Source: Sclerotiophoma versabilis
Taxonomy: Eukaryota > Ascomycota > Dothideomycetes > Pleosporales > Didymellaceae
Length of the DNA: 64,000 nt
Reading direction: 5' to 3'
Assembly: GCA_012274445.1 (NCBI GenBank)
Contig: JAAROD010000081.1
Location: 558,001-622,000, forward strand
The position numbers and the translations under genes were made by a program. Shown piece after piece: positions 23,558 to 36,859 of the stretch; the stretch's first letter is position 1, and each line of letters starts with the position of its first letter. The notes beneath the pieces are model-generated. The model was not told where the DNA came from. It saw only the letters and a program-made list of their open reading frames with translations, and did not search any database.

Positions 23558-25782
23558 ATGGGTTTGGAGGAGTTTGAGAAGGAGCTCGCGGCGAGCAAGA
23601 GCAAAGAAGACAGAAAGAAGCGAGACAGAAGCCACAGCCGCGACCGACACCATCGCTCGAGCAAACACCATTCTTCACGCCATCACCGTGAGGATCGAGA
23701 TCGAGATGGGCACCACAGAGACAAAAGGTCGCGGCATCATCGAGAAACCTCTGAAGAGCGTTCGCGACGCAAGCGCAAGGAGAGGGAACGCGACGACAAG
23801 TACGATGATCGGTCGCGCCGAAAGCACAAGGACAGGCGCAGTCGATCTCCCTCAAGTGACGATGAAGACCGTGTAACTCGAAAGCGCAAGCCCCACGGTT
23901 ATGACGAGGATGAGTCTTCTGGCGACGACGCACCGCAGGAGAAAGACTATGCGCCGCATGATGATGAGCTGTTAGACGAGCAACTCGAAGAGGCAGCGGG
24001 CGCAAACGTGCAGCGAGACGATTGGATGCAGGCGCCATCATCCATGGATGTGGATTATGTGCAAAGAAAGAAACGGGAGGAGAAGACAACATATGTTGCG
24101 GCGTCAGCAGAGAAGCAGCACGCTCTGAAGATACACAAAGCCGAGCTGAACCACCACCTCGCAGACCTTGATAAGGACGAAGCAATGACGACCGAAGAAC
24201 GAGCGCAAAGGGAAGTCGACTACACAATTGGAGACTCAGGGTCGCAATGGCGTATGACAAAGCTCAAAGGCATCTATAGGGCAGCTGAAGAGACGGGGCG
24301 AAGCGTCGAAGATGTAGCACTGGAGAAGTACGGCGATTTGCGCGACTTCGACGAGGCAAGAGAGGAGGAGGTTGAGCTGGATAGGCGAAACATGTACGGC
24401 AAAGACTACGTCGGCAAGGAGAAGCCTTCAGGAGAGCTGTATGAGGAGCGCAGATTGAAGGCAGGCATCCATCGTCCTTCTCGAGAGGATCATCAGGCGG
24501 AACAGCTACCTCAAGGCGAAACGGTGCCAGAATCAAGACCCACCACGAACACAGTTGTTCTGAGTCAGACGGAGCTGAATAAGCTTAAGGCCCAGATGAT
24601 GAAGGCAAAGATGAAGAAGTCGCCGGACGCAGCAAGGCTCGAGGCTGAGTACAACGCAGCGACTGTAGGCTCTGCTGGAAGTACGGGCCGCGATGTCGTG
24701 GTGCTGAACGCCATGGACAACCGAATGCTGGCTGGAGGCCGTCAGGGCGAAGTCATCTCACTTGAAACGAAGCGGGGTGTTGAGCGTGGTTTGGTCAAAG
24801 AGAATCAGGACATGAGCCTTGAAGACATGGTCCGGCAAGAACGGCGCACAAAGGGTCAGAATGAAGGTCTTCTCCTTGCAGAGAAGATTGGCAAGGACGC
24901 GAAGTTTGATGTAAGCGCTCCAAACGTACAATCATTGCTGTGCTGATTTCAGGATAGAACGACCTCGATTATATGGACGAGAACGCTACAAAACTCGCTG
25001 CTCGCGCTCCCAAGTCATCCATCAACCTCCGCAACCAGGCTATTCAGGACTACCAGAAGATGAATCGCATCCTCGATTCCTGTCCACTCTGTCACCATGA
25101 AGACAAATCTCCTCCTCAACCTCCCATCGCCCCTGTCATCTCTCTAGGAACACGCACTTTCCTGACTCTTCCCACCGAGCCCGAGATCAGCGACGGCGGT
25201 GCGGTTATTGTGCCTATCGAACATCGTAACAACCTACTCGAGTGTGATGATGACGAATGGGAGGAGATTCGCAACTTCATGAAGTCTCTTACCCGCATGT
25301 ACCATGACCAAGGTCGCGATGTTCTCTTTTACGAGAACGCTGCCAACCCTGGTCGCAAGTTACACGCTGCCATGAACGCAGTACCAATTCCATTTGAGCT
25401 TGGAGAGACAGCCCCTGCCTTTTTCCGTGAAGCCATCCTCACCTCGGATAACGAGTGGAGCCAGCACAAGCCTATCATCGACACACTCAAGGCCTCCAGA
25501 TCAGGGCTAGGTAAACAAGCTTTCCGCAGGAGTCTGGCAAAGGAGATGCCGTACTTCCACGTGTGGTTTGAGCTCGATGGAGGAATGGGTCACATCGTGG
25601 AGGACGAGCGCAGATGGCCACGTGCCGATCTTTTCGCGCGAGAAACTCTTGGAGGAATGCTGGATGTGGACATTGAAATCCAGAAAAGACAAGGACGATG
25701 GGTGAAGGGTGACCGCAGGCCGGAGAGGTGGAGGAAAGGGTGGAGGAAGTTCGACTGGACTCGAGCGCTTACTGAAGGGTAG
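23558..25782 (+). CDS. CWF19: Splicing factor CWF19-like protein
   Basis: Cwf19 is a spliceosome-associated protein acting late in splicing and on lariat debranching. Exons are 23558-24910 and 24958-25782, total 725 aa. The intron (24911-24957) starts GTAAGC. The acceptor must be the second candidate, GATAG, because the first (TTCAG) puts the downstream exon out of frame; the joined protein then reads AKFD|NDLDYMDENA. Residues 1-130 are rich in Arg/His/Ser/Lys (RS-like, many HH pairs). The middle is acidic and helical. The C-terminal half contains the CwfJ domains: CPLCHHED zinc-binding motif, HRNNLLECDDDEWEE, the FYENAA block, and the HVWFELDGGMGHIVED histidine motif near residue 660. Domain order and length match the CWF19L2/Cwf19 family. 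Confidence 0.92.
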
Positions 25783-26707
25783 TCCCTCAGGACATGCACA
25801 ATCTCAAACACTCAACTGGACTATAGATCAACAGCAGCAGTTGCCTGGGCAGTTCATCCGTATTAAACCGTGGGCAGAGGTCCCTCAGGAATGCTGTGCA
25901 CGTTGAGGTTTCAGATGGTGGCGCAAAGTTGGATGCGAGAGGAATTGTCACGCTTTGCAAATAAGCCTGGAGCAATCATACCATGTCGCACATGCCAAAC
26001 ACTTCACTCTCGGCCCAATCACCGATGACGTCTGGTGTTGCATGGCAAGCATCCTATCAACAACAATACAATTTCATCTCAAGGCACCTGAATTTCCCTC
26101 TTCTGATTCACACTCTGCTTAGAAAAGGAAAGGGTTCCGCGCCTGCGCCACAGAGGCTTCCAGCTGTGTTTTGATTAGATGCACCCCGCTGCTGCATCGA
26201 TTCGCCCCACTACGCCTTCTTGCAACAACACCTGCTGTGTTCCGTCCTCCTGCCATCCCGCCAGGCGTGCCCTTCACTGTTGACTCCTCGGCAGCTCCTC
26301 TCAGCGTCAGAAAAAGGGGCAAGCGTCCTGTCAGGCATCACTGCAGGCATCCGGCATCAGGAACGACTACGACCCACATTTGCGCGCCTCAGCCACCTTC
26401 CTTCACGCGCCAGCACTAAGAGCGCAGTTCACGGCTAGGAGCTAGGTTTTGACGACATCACGCTGTCTCCGCCCACTACCGTCATTGCTACCGGCAGCCC
26501 CAGCAACACCGCCCGTATTCTTCACCTTGCGCTCCACGACGCGGCTCCTCGCGTGCACAGCGTCACACTGCACGACCGGCGCCTGTTTGGGCTCCGAGCA
26601 CTCTACGGCACGCCGGCCATCGCCAGGCACCACCATCTCGCCGCACCCCGTCGGCGGAGAGACGCAGCCCACGCCCTCCCCGCCGAAGCTGCTGAACCGC
26701 CGCCGCC
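25783..26707. other. Intergenic region upstream of PKC1
   Basis: This holds the 3' end of CWF19 and then a C/T-rich, GC-rich stretch (26400-26700) that is probably the promoter and leader of PKC1. Overlapping short frames on both strands in 26440-26770 look like composition effects. Confidence 0.5.
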
Positions 26708-29700
26708 ATGTCGAGCGTCGACGAAACCGTTGCGAACGTGCAGCGCAAGATTGACAGGGAGAGAGCCCTGATCAACGCCGCCAATGCCATGCGCCAGTCG
26801 ACCAACAACCCGGCCGTGCTCTCGCGCCTGGACGGACAGATCAAAGACGGCCGCCGCAACATCGAGTACTTCGAGTCAAAGCTGCGGGACTTGAGCGTGC
26901 AACGCACCGCCGCAGGCGTCGAGAACATGAGCCTGCAGCAGCCTGGTGGGTCTGGCACGCGAAAGGGAGATAATCCGCTGACTCCTCCCCCCAAAGATGG
27001 CTGGAATGGCTACATGCCGAATGAGCAGGGAGGCTATGGTGGGCAACAGGGCCAGTATGGCGACCTCAGCGCCGGCAAAGGGCTCATGCCACCACGCGCC
27101 CCATATGCCCCGCCAGCACCCGGCGCACCGAACAAGAGGCCCAACTACAGCAAACTCGGTATGAAGCCTGTCCACAGTCTGTATGGTTCCTGCTGACACG
27201 TCGTAGACCTTATCCGTTATGACACGCAACATTTGGGACCCCGCATCCAGCTCATGTTGTCTCAGCTCGAGTTCAAACTTAGTGTTGAGAAGCAGTACAA
27301 GGATGGTATCGAGAAGATGGTGCGCTTGTACCAGATGGAGGGTGACCGTAAGAGCAAGCAGGATGCAGAAGCCAAGCGAATCGAGAGTAACCAGAAGATC
27401 CAACTGCTGAAGCACTCCCTCAAGCGCTACGAGGATCTGCACGTGGACATTGATGGAGCGGACGATGGCGATGGTAAATTCCCCACCATCTTCGCACGAC
27501 ACTCACTAACTTACATTGCAGATGACAGCCTGAGCGTGCCCAGCCAGCGGAAGCCGCTAAGTGGTCACCTTTCCTTAACAGTCCACGCAGTTGCCGATGT
27601 CGATCACGCAGCTACCGGTCGCTTCAGTCGCGGACCCGAAACCTTCATCAACATCAAAGTCGAAGACACTATCAAAGGCCGAACCAAGCCCTCTAGGAAT
27701 GACCGCTGGATCGAAGAGAGACATGAATTTGACATCGATAAGGCGAACGAGATTGAGATCACAGTATACGACAAGACTGGTGACCATGCATTGCCCATTG
27801 GTATGCTCTGGGTCCGCATTTCAGATATTGCCGAGGAGATGCGCCGAAAAAAGATTGAAACAGAACTGCAGACCTCTGGATGGGTTGCTGCAGACAAAAT
27901 GGGCGGACATGCAGGCATTCAACCAGACCTCCAATTTCAGCCTCCTCCAGGACAGAATCCTGCTGGCGGAGCAGGGGCCGGCCCAGGTGGTATGAGGCCC
28001 GCAGGAGGTGCACAACCTCAGACAGGGCCCATCATGATTGACGACTGGTTTTCGTTGGAGCCAGTTGGACGTATTCACCTCACGATGTCATTTGCCAAGC
28101 ACACGCAGAACAAGACTCCGTTCGACGTCGGTCTTGGCCGAAAGGGTGCCGTCCGTCAGCGCAAGGAAGACGTGGTCGAACAGTACGGACACAAGTTTGT
28201 GCAACAGCAGTTCTACAACATCATGCGCTGCGCTCTCTGCGGCGACTTTTTGAAGTACTCTGCTGGTATGCAATGTACCGACTGCAATTATACGTGTCAC
28301 AAGAAGTGTTACCCTAAGGTGGTCACCAAGTGTATCACGCAGTCGAACGCCGAGACGGATCCGGACGAAGCCAAACTTAACCATCGCATTCCTCATCGCT
28401 TTGAGACCTTCTCAAATATGGGAGCCAACTGGTGCTGTCACTGTGGTTACGTACTGCCCCTCGGACGAAAGCAAACCAAGAAATGCGCAGGTGTGTCATC
28501 TCTGCACGCTTATTACCTGTGTATGCTAACTAGTTGTAGAATGTGGCCTCACATGTCACGCTCACTGCGTGCATTTTGTACCTGACTTTTGTGGCATGTC
28601 AATGGAAGTTGCTAACCAAATCCTTATGGAGATTAAGAGGACCAGAAGAGGACAGTCGGCTTCGGGCTCAACCATGACGAACCGAACATTACGCCAACCG
28701 CAGCCAGCGAAACCTTTGCCACCAACGCAGTCTCCACAGCCTGTCCAAGAGCCATCGTCTCAGACTGACAGATACTCATATGGCAAGAACGAAAGTATTG
28801 CGCCAACGGCTAACCAACGGACGCAATCGTATGCGCCATCATCTCAGGCCTCTGGTGCGGCACGCACTTCTTATTCCTCGGGTGGCTCAACCGCGCCAAC
28901 ATCTCCGACTTCCTCACAACGACCTTCTTCCGGGCGAACCCAGTCATCGCAGTCAGCGATTGCTGCTGCTGCCGCTGTTATGTCGAAACCCCCGAGCGGT
29001 AATGCGGCACCTGATTATCGACGCTCCCAGACAGACTACCAGCCTTCTGCTAAGCCTGGTGGATATCCGCAAGATCAGCGTACGCCGCAACCACCCCCGC
29101 AACAAGCCACATACAATCCACAACACTATGCAGATGTTGATAAGCGACAACAGCCTCCATACTCTCCTCAGTCAGGAGCGCAATATGGTAACAGCCAGTC
29201 GTACGCACACCCTCAACCCTCACAGCCTGCACCTCAGCAACCTCCCCCACCTGCGAAGCAAGATTCTCGACAACAGCAACAGCCAGCGTCAGCCTTGACC
29301 AAAGCTCCTGACAACAAGGTGACCCCACCAGCCAACACGTCAGGAACCGGAAGAAGGATAGGTCTGGATCACTTCAACTTTCTTGCAGTTCTTGGAAAGG
29401 GAAATTTCGGTAAGGTCATGCTGGCGGAGACCAAGAGCACAAAGCAGTTGTACGCCATCAAGGTCTTGAAGAAGGAGTTCATCATCGAGAACGACGAAGT
29501 CGAAAGCACGCGCTCTGAGAAGAGAGTGTTCTTGATTGCCAACAAGGAGCGACACCCCTTCTTACTCAATCTGCACGCCTGTTTCCAGACAGAAACTCGA
29601 GTCTACTTCGTCATGGAGTACATCAGTGGTGGCGATCTGATGTTGCACATTCAAAGGGGTCAATTTGGTACTAAGCGAGCTCAGTAAGTCACCAACAGTC

Positions 29701-30457
29701 CTTCATATCTCGAACGTTAGTGCTAATTGTACCCCAGATTCTATGCAGCGGAAGTCTGTCTTGCATTGAAGTACTTCCACGAAAATGGTGTCATCTACCG
29801 TGATCTGAAACTCGACAACATTTTGCTTACACTGGACGGACACATTAAGATTGCCGATTATGGTCTGTGTAAGGAAGAGATGTGGTATGGCTCGACTACC
29901 AGCACGTTCTGTGGCACGCCTGAGTTCATGGCACCCGAAGTAAGTTTCATTCTTTCCGGCACCTCTGTCTTGATACTAATAGATGAAAGATCTTGCTCGA
30001 CAAGAAGTATGGCCGTGCTGTCGATTGGTGGGCGTTCGGTGTCCTGATTTACCAGATGCTTCTTCAACAATCACCATTTCGTGGTGAAGATGAAGATGAG
30101 ATCTACGACGCTATCCTCGCTGACGAGCCTCTCTACCCGATCCACATGCCCCGCGACTCTGTCTCGATCCTCCAGAAGCTACTCACTCGCGAGCCTGAGC
30201 TGCGACTCGGATCAGGTCCCACGGATGCACAGGAAATCATGTCTCACGCTTTCTTCAGAAACATCAATTGGGACGATATCTATCACAAACGTGTAGCACC
30301 ACCTTTCGTCCCGACGATCACAAGCGCTACAGATACCAGCAACTTCGACACAGAGTTCACAAGCGTGACGCCGGTCCTCACGCCTGTGCAGTCTGTTCTG
30401 TCGCAAGCAATGCAGGAAGAGTTCCGCGGCTTCTCTTACTCAGCCGACTTCAATTAA
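26708..30457 (+). CDS. PKC1: Protein kinase C, Pkc1 type (cell-wall integrity pathway)
   Basis: Fungal Pkc1 is activated by Rho1 and drives the cell-wall integrity MAP-kinase cascade. Six exons: 26708-27158, 27207-27473, 27522-28490, 28540-29683, 29738-29939, 29990-30457; total 3501 nt, 1166 aa. Domains in order: HR1 at about 5-70 and again about 150-230 (Rho binding), C2-like about 256-370, two C1 zinc domains about 462-511 and 529-580 (H...C-x2-C pattern, both complete), a long Pro/Gln/Ser linker with poly-Ala, then the AGC kinase about 840-1105. Kinase motifs: GKGNFGKV loop, AIKVLKKE lysine, YRDLKLDN catalytic loop, and DYGLCKE in place of DFG, which is the normal form in fungal Pkc1. The C-terminal extension has the VTPVLTP turn motif and FRGFSY hydrophobic motif. 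The second intron is 48 nt and stop-free in frame, so retention would add 16 residues. Confidence 0.96.
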
Positions 30458-33180
30458 GGATGTTTGCTTTTCCTCGGATACCCTAGGCTTATTTGCAGTG
30501 CGTCACTTTCGCGGCTGGTCAAGCAACACCAGATAATACGGGATGCATGCGATCTCCCAGAGCTAGGGTTGCTAGCATCACATGTCTTCTGGACAGGTCG
30601 CGTTGCTATTTGAGGCGGACTTACTGTACTGGGATTGTAAACCCTTCTTTCTCTTCATCCTCGGAAAGCAACAATTGTAATGCATCATCAGCGGAGCGGG
30701 CAAGGGCAGACGAATTGCGAAGGAGGTCGATGTTGGTGGTGGAAAGGTGTTGGTCAGTTTTGTGAACATGATTGGTGCTGCAAATGGTGCGTTACAATGC
30801 ATGATGATGCGATGCTCAAAAGACAGCGGGCGGAAGTGAAGGGATTTGGAAAGGATGATTCTCTACAACTTACAGGATAGACGAAACAATCACTTGCGCT
30901 TCCAGCATTGGGATCATTCTAGCATTGGCCAATCGTTGTGTTCTGGCGGCTGTTTGGCTCTGTCCTCCATTTGATAACCTTAGTCTTGGCGAGTCGCTCC
31001 TTGTTCTCGCTCAATATGTCTTATTCACCTTGCACTACCTCATCAACACTCGCCAGACTGAACCTTCTTTCAGCTTGCTCGCATGCAGTTGCTACGTACC
31101 ATGACACGACCGTCAAGCTGGGTATGCGTACCCACCTCGCATTCCACCAGCCAGAGGGGCTCACAAAGAACGCCACATCTCCAATGCATTCGCGCACTTA
31201 GCGCGCACCACTCCTGTCATCTATCGCCTCCCTTCCCCGGTAGCCGAATCCCTTTAGCCGAATCCCTTTAGCCTTATGGGCGGATGTTTCGCCTGCGTGT
31301 GAACCTGAGCAACGGCTAGTTGCATCCTGCTAAGCAAATGTGGTGGAGCGCTGTAGGTAACACAACTTGAGCTTTTTCACGTCCTGTCAGCTTTGAGATA
31401 AGACGATGATTTGGTCCAGGCATGATCGACGTACCACAAGCTGTACCGCGTAAGTATGGGACGACATATAGTAAGGTAAGATGCCAATCCTACTCGATGC
31501 AACAACATCTCGATTATGACTCCGAAAGAGTTGCAACATATGTCAGGGTCGCAAATGCCGTTGTCAGTGCTCTACGGCACCGTATGCAGTCTCCTTTCGG
31601 CTGGGTGCAGTGCATTACGTGCAGGTAAGCACATCGATCGACTCAGCATTGAAACAAGCCGTATGCGATTTGCTGGCCTATGATAAACAGGCAAAGGATT
31701 CGTCCTGCAGTCATCTCACATCCTTGGCGATAGCCTCGAGGAAAGAAAGGTTCTGCTGCAGAGGCTCGAATCGTGGCTCAAATGCGTGCGATATGCTCCG
31801 TTGATCGGCATTGGGCACCGATGAGACTGGCCTTTCTTTTAGCTATCGAATATGACCTCATACGTCTGCGAAATCAGCTCTTCCTGCGAAGCCGTAGCCA
31901 ATATGCACAGCCATCTTAATCGAGTAACGGACACGCACAGAATCTCACGCGGATCCTAGTTCAGTCGTACCACCATCCTGACGAGCCCCGCATCAAATCT
32001 GCGCACAAGAAGAGAGATGCAAGGTGTGCTGGCGAGCACTCGCAGAACCTCAACTTGGAGGTGTTTCTAAGAATCTAGTCAACTGATCACTTGGACCGTT
32101 GTGGTCGGTAAAGGCAGATGCGGCTGACTTGGGAAGCAAACAACTTGATTGATCGCAACGGCCGGGCGCGCTACGGGCGCCATACGGCGGTGACACCTTG
32201 TCGCTGCACGCAATCGCACCCACGTGTCAGCGCCTTTCCTTGAGAATGACAGATCGCATTATCAGCACGTCAGAAACGTTCCTCAGATGGTGAGAAGTTG
32301 CGGGATGTGGGAAATAGCAAGTGGCTATTCTCTGGCCGGCCCGCAAGTGGTGCCGCTAACAAGGCTGTCCCAGCTCTGGGGGTTGGGTAGAATCCTGGAA
32401 TCCAACCTGCTATCCGCTTGTGTCTTATCCCCACTCGGACACGGTGTTGGTCGAGGCTGGCTTAGCGAGAGCGAAGGAAGTCGTGCGTACGGCGGCACGG
32501 CAAATGACTGCGATTTATCATTTTCTTGCGGCGGGAGTGTACCGGCGGCCCAAGCAGCTCGGGCGCCTGTTGATGCAAGGAGACCTAGTGCCAAAGCTCC
32601 AGCCTATCGACCGAAGGGAAGCGCAACGTTAATACCGAACGTCCACCCGGGAGCATATCCTCCTAGTCCTCGCAGCCATTACACACATTTGAGTATCAGC
32701 ACACACGCCAGATAGCACAGATAGACGACGCAACACAGCGCAGCCCTTGCATGTCTTCGCGAACCCACCCCACCTGCACGTTTCGGCACAGTTACCCGCC
32801 ATTCTATGTTACCAAGTCGCTGAGCAATAAGCGCCAGGCTGTTCGTCAAAGAAGAGGCGCGCAATCGTCTCGAACACCATCCGAGGATCACTCTATCAGC
32901 CTGGTGACCCCCCCAAAAAGCCGTCAAGATTAACGCCTTCACGGGTCCCAGTGCCGCAGGCGCGCGGTCGCCGAGGGCGAACGGTGCTGAGCGCCAGATT
33001 TTGACCACCGTGAATGCTCAGCAAATACCGCCGTCACCTTCGGTACAGCAATCGCCAGTGACCCAAGCAACGCCGTCAACCGTGGGAGCTTCTGGTTCTC
33101 CATTACAGACGCCGAGGCCTCTCATTGCCAATGCTAATGGTAGTGCGGAGGCCACAGGTCGACGGCAAGAAACGACGAGG
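30458..33180. other. Intergenic region, PKC1 to Zn2Cys6 gene
   Basis: About 2.7 kb without a convincing gene. A frame of 163 codons at 32224-32715 and one of 60 codons at 32751-32930 occur just upstream of the Zn2Cys6 gene and may lie in its leader. A two-copy 14-bp tandem repeat is at 31241-31268. The segment 32908-33180 is open in the frame of the downstream gene and may encode its N-terminus. Confidence 0.5.
31241..31268. repeat. Tandem duplication of 14 bp
   Basis: Two exact copies of GCCGAATCCCTTTA follow each other, with a partial third (GCC). No function is suggested. Confidence 0.8.
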
Positions 33181-36077
33181 ATGCGCTCATCAATCGCTTG
33201 CTCTAGATGCCGGCGCAGCAAAACTAAATGCGATAACAATGGCATTCGCGATGGCGCTGGTGCCCTCGCACCCTGCAAATCGTGCGTAGCAAGCAAGAAG
33301 GTTTGCGACTACCCTGCGCCGCAGCCTGCGACCAGTAATCAATCTCAACGACGTGAAAGTACAGCGACAACGGCTGGCGATGAGGTATGTGGAATGACTT
33401 TCCTTTCCGATATGCTTCCAAGTCCTGGTGGCTATACTTGAGGAGTCGTCAGGCTTGTCTGTATCCCCCACATCGCTGAAGAAAAAACCCGAGATTGTCC
33501 GTGCACGTGTGGTCATTTGTGATCAGGATGCCTGAAGGATGCCATTGTGTCGCAAGCATCCTGCTGACTGAAGGTTCTAGGCACCCCCAAAGAAACGCAA
33601 ACGACCTATTGTGCCTACAGTAGGCGCTCCTTTTCGCAGCAAGGGCAAACTAGGGAACCTGGACGATGCTCTCGAATCGCCCCTGCTAACACCCAAAGTT
33701 TGGGATGAGCTATGGGCTATTCACGAGAAGCACTATGCAATGGAATTCCCCTTCTTGCATAAGAGGACGTTTCTTGGCCCCCTCCAGAGATTACCGCCAG
33801 TTTCGTCTGCAGAGCAGGGATTCAACCTTCAAGGCCAACGCACTCATGATCCTGCCTTAGTCCTAGCGTTCTTGACACAGACTTCTCCATTTCACTCCGA
33901 GCTTGTAGCGCAGACTGACAGTCCTTACGATACTGCTGAGTTCTACGCAGCAGCTGCTCGCAGGTATCTCAACTACGATTTCAGTGGGCAAGGCGAGTCG
34001 GCAATGCAACAAATTCAAGCGTTCCTTATGCTTGGTTATCATGAGTGGACCGCATGTCACGGCCGTAGCGGATATATGCTCATTCGAACGGGGGTGAACT
34101 TCGCACAAATGAATGACTATCAGTACGATGAGGACGTGGACAAGGGATATGAAGGAGAAGATGCAGCTTCAAGACGCGACCGCTTCATCCGACAAGAATC
34201 ACGACGCCGCACTTTTTGGAGTTGCTTCATCCTGGACCGCTACTTGAGTGTCGGACGAAGACGTCCCAAAATCATACAGGTGGAAGACTTGCGTGGTAAC
34301 ATTCAGATTCCTTGTAGTGACAAAAATTTCATTTCTGGTCGGGCAGTCAAGACTAGGTTCTTTGGAGAGACCGAACAAGAGTATGCAGAGCGGCGCAAGA
34401 AGACAAACGACAAAGCTCTGCAACGAAATGGTGGGCAGAAATCTGAAAGGATCGAATGGGAAGACCGCGAGGATGATGGTATGCTCGGCCGGTACATCTA
34501 TGCACTCGATCATTTCTCCGATGTGAACAAGTGGGCCAACAAAGGAGGCAGACGGTATGCATGCGAGATGGCAACGATTAATGTGATATACCGCTAACTG
34601 TGGCAGGTCGGAACCGCAAGATATTGGACCTTGGAATCCTAGAACAGAATATTATCACCTTGACAAACGCATCAGAGAGATCAGAGAGGATCTGCCAGAG
34701 GAGCTCCGGCTCACATCCATCAACACGGAAAACCACGTTTACGGAGCGCCTTCTGCCACCTCAAGGACATATTTCCTGGTACATGCCATTCTCATGCTCT
34801 CTACAACATATCTTGCCCCCGAATACCTCCCAACGTTTGGTTTCAGATTGACGAAGCCACAAGGCCCGATGGACGAACCTCTAGTAACTGAGAAGCTACC
34901 AGATGATCAACCTGACTACTGGATTGAAAAGGCCAAGGAGTGTTTCGAGTATGTGAGAGATTTTGTGAGCATACTTCAATCGTTCAAGGATAGGGGTCTG
35001 GTCGTCGAGTCACCATTCATCGGACACGCGATTTGGAGAGCGGCGTGGGCAGGTGAGTAATCTCTGGAGCCCCCGGAAACCAAGGGACTGACTGTTGTAG
35101 CTATGTACTGCCATCATGTCCCCAAAATGGACCCATCGAATGCGTTGAACTCAAAACTTGAGCCAAATGCATGGGACATTACGAACCAGGTCCTGGACAG
35201 CATGAAGAAGAAGTTCAGAATAGCGAACATATATTCCATCCACCTTGCGACCGTCGCGGACGTTTACACCGAAAAACGAAGGGCCTGGAGAACAAATGGA
35301 GGATCTCCCCAGAGTACAGCCAGCGACAACGACGGCGGACTGAATGACTACTCAGCGAAGTTCGAGACAGCACACAAACAATTTGGGAGCCTTCAGCATG
35401 ACGAAAAGGACCTAAGACATCCCAACGATAAACCCTTTAGCAGACTAAGCAGACTGGAACATGAAGAAGAGTCGGAGGATCCTACAACGCCGCACAGTCC
35501 TGTAGTGTCTTTCAAGACCGAGGGAGAAGACCCTCGTAGAAGCGCCTCGACCGCTACATCAACAAATTCTGGATTCACGCCTGTCAACCCAAACAACGCA
35601 ACTGCGTCGGCGCAAAGAGAACAGGTGAGCGGCAATGCTGAGGCAGTAAATGGTACTCGAACGTATGGACCCCCTACGCTCCAAGGGCCACAGCAGCCGC
35701 AACCGCCGCAGCCATATCCTAACCAGCCGCTTCCATACGGACAATCATCAACCTACAGTTACCCTGGTGGCGCACATGCGTATCCTCAGCCCACATCTCA
35801 ACATGGTCTTCAGACACCCTACGCTCAAACCTCCGGACCTAACCAAGGGCCAGGCAGCAGCTCGTACGACCCTCAAGCATTGATGATTTTGGAAAGGGAG
35901 GGAAACCGATCTATCAGCACCCATGACTTGAATTTCTTCGAAAACGATCCGTACCAACAGGGCCAACCTTATTTGGGCGTAGGTTACCCACTCGAGCAGG
36001 TACAATCCCAATTGCATTTCATGCAGGATCCCCAGAATTCGTACATGTACCCGAATCAATGGCCTGGCCATGGATGA
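33181..36077 (+). CDS. Zn2Cys6 transcription factor with fungal-specific regulatory domain
   Basis: Exons, by splice signals and frame: 33181-33384, 33443-33496, 33581-34554, 34607-35052, 35101-36077; total 2655 nt, 884 aa. The binuclear zinc cluster (C-x2-C-x6-C-x14-C-x2-C-x6-C) starts six residues after the first in-frame ATG. The inter-half loop of 14 residues is longer than usual. A basic PPKKRKRP segment follows. Residues about 105-560 form the helical middle-homology (fungal_trans-type) region with the ESRRRTFWSCFILDRYLS motif. The last 250 residues are Pro/Gln/Tyr/Ser-rich. The frame is open back to 32908 with a protein-like sequence but no ATG, so the real start may be in an upstream exon, or a base may be miscounted in the C7 run at about 32908. 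Exons 1-2 are the least certain. The target genes are unknown. The genes just downstream are candidates by position only. Confidence 0.85.
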
Positions 36078-36859
36078 GACTGCAGCAAGCTGTGTCATAC
36101 ATGGGGCGGCAAAGACTGAAGGGCCGAATACACTACCAGCCAGTACGTTTCTCTGCTTAGGCACATTTACACTGCTTCTCGCGTTCGTTGTATGAACATC
36201 TTTTCTTCGGCGTTTCGGCACCCCTAGGGCGTTTTACTATGTATCTCCATCCCATTTACCGAGCGACTCATTGCAGCGTATATGGTTGCATCGCATATTC
36301 GTTGTCTTTCGAACATTTATACTCTTTCAGAACATTTATACTCTTAAGTACGCTGGAGGCGTCTTACTTTTGTAAATACAGTATTTCTAGATCAGTCTGC
36401 TGAGAAGGTACATGGAGGCCTAGCATAGTCAAGACGTGTCTTAGAAGAGCATAGTGGCTTCCATTATCATGTGAGCGTGGGCAGAAGTTTTTGAATAGCG
36501 ATGACTGTTGTGGTTGTGCTCTTAGTGCTCTTGGAGACAGGCAAAACGTTTGGGCTTCCTAACATGCGCAGTGTATCTTTAAATTCGAACCCTTTTACAC
36601 AACGTTTTCACATCTTGACTTCCGCTCTGTATGGCTTGGCATATTAGCAACTCATTTCACCCAGAGGGACATCTCAAAGGGGAAACTTCAACTGGGAGTG
36701 AGTTGATCTCCTAAGTACCTGCACGCCTTCCGTTTGCACCTTCACTTCTTCTCGCCGCACTAGCGTTACCCTACGTGTTGCCATACCCCATATAAAAGCC
36801 CGAATAGCTCCGAGCTCTGTCTTCCATCGCCTGTCTCAGACTCAGACTGCAACCCCAAG
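36078..36859. promoter_or_regulatory. Promoter interval of the first secreted paralog
   Basis: A TATA box (CATATAAAAG, about 36788-36797) lies about 65 bp before the ATG at 36860, a good spacing for a tightly controlled fungal gene. A 16-bp direct repeat (GAACATTTATACTCTT) is at 36311-36326 and 36330-36345, in what is probably the 3' flank of the transcription-factor gene. Nothing else was recognised. Confidence 0.6.

Noticed and set aside
32224..32715. 163-codon plus frame upstream of the Zn2Cys6 gene
   Set aside because: No recognisable feature, not in frame with the gene, and no convincing splice link; probably leader or chance.
33385..33442. Continuation of the Zn2Cys6 first exon without splicing (frame to 33441)
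   Set aside because: It ends in a stop after a GTATGT donor, and splicing restores a frame that leads to the conserved regulatory domain.
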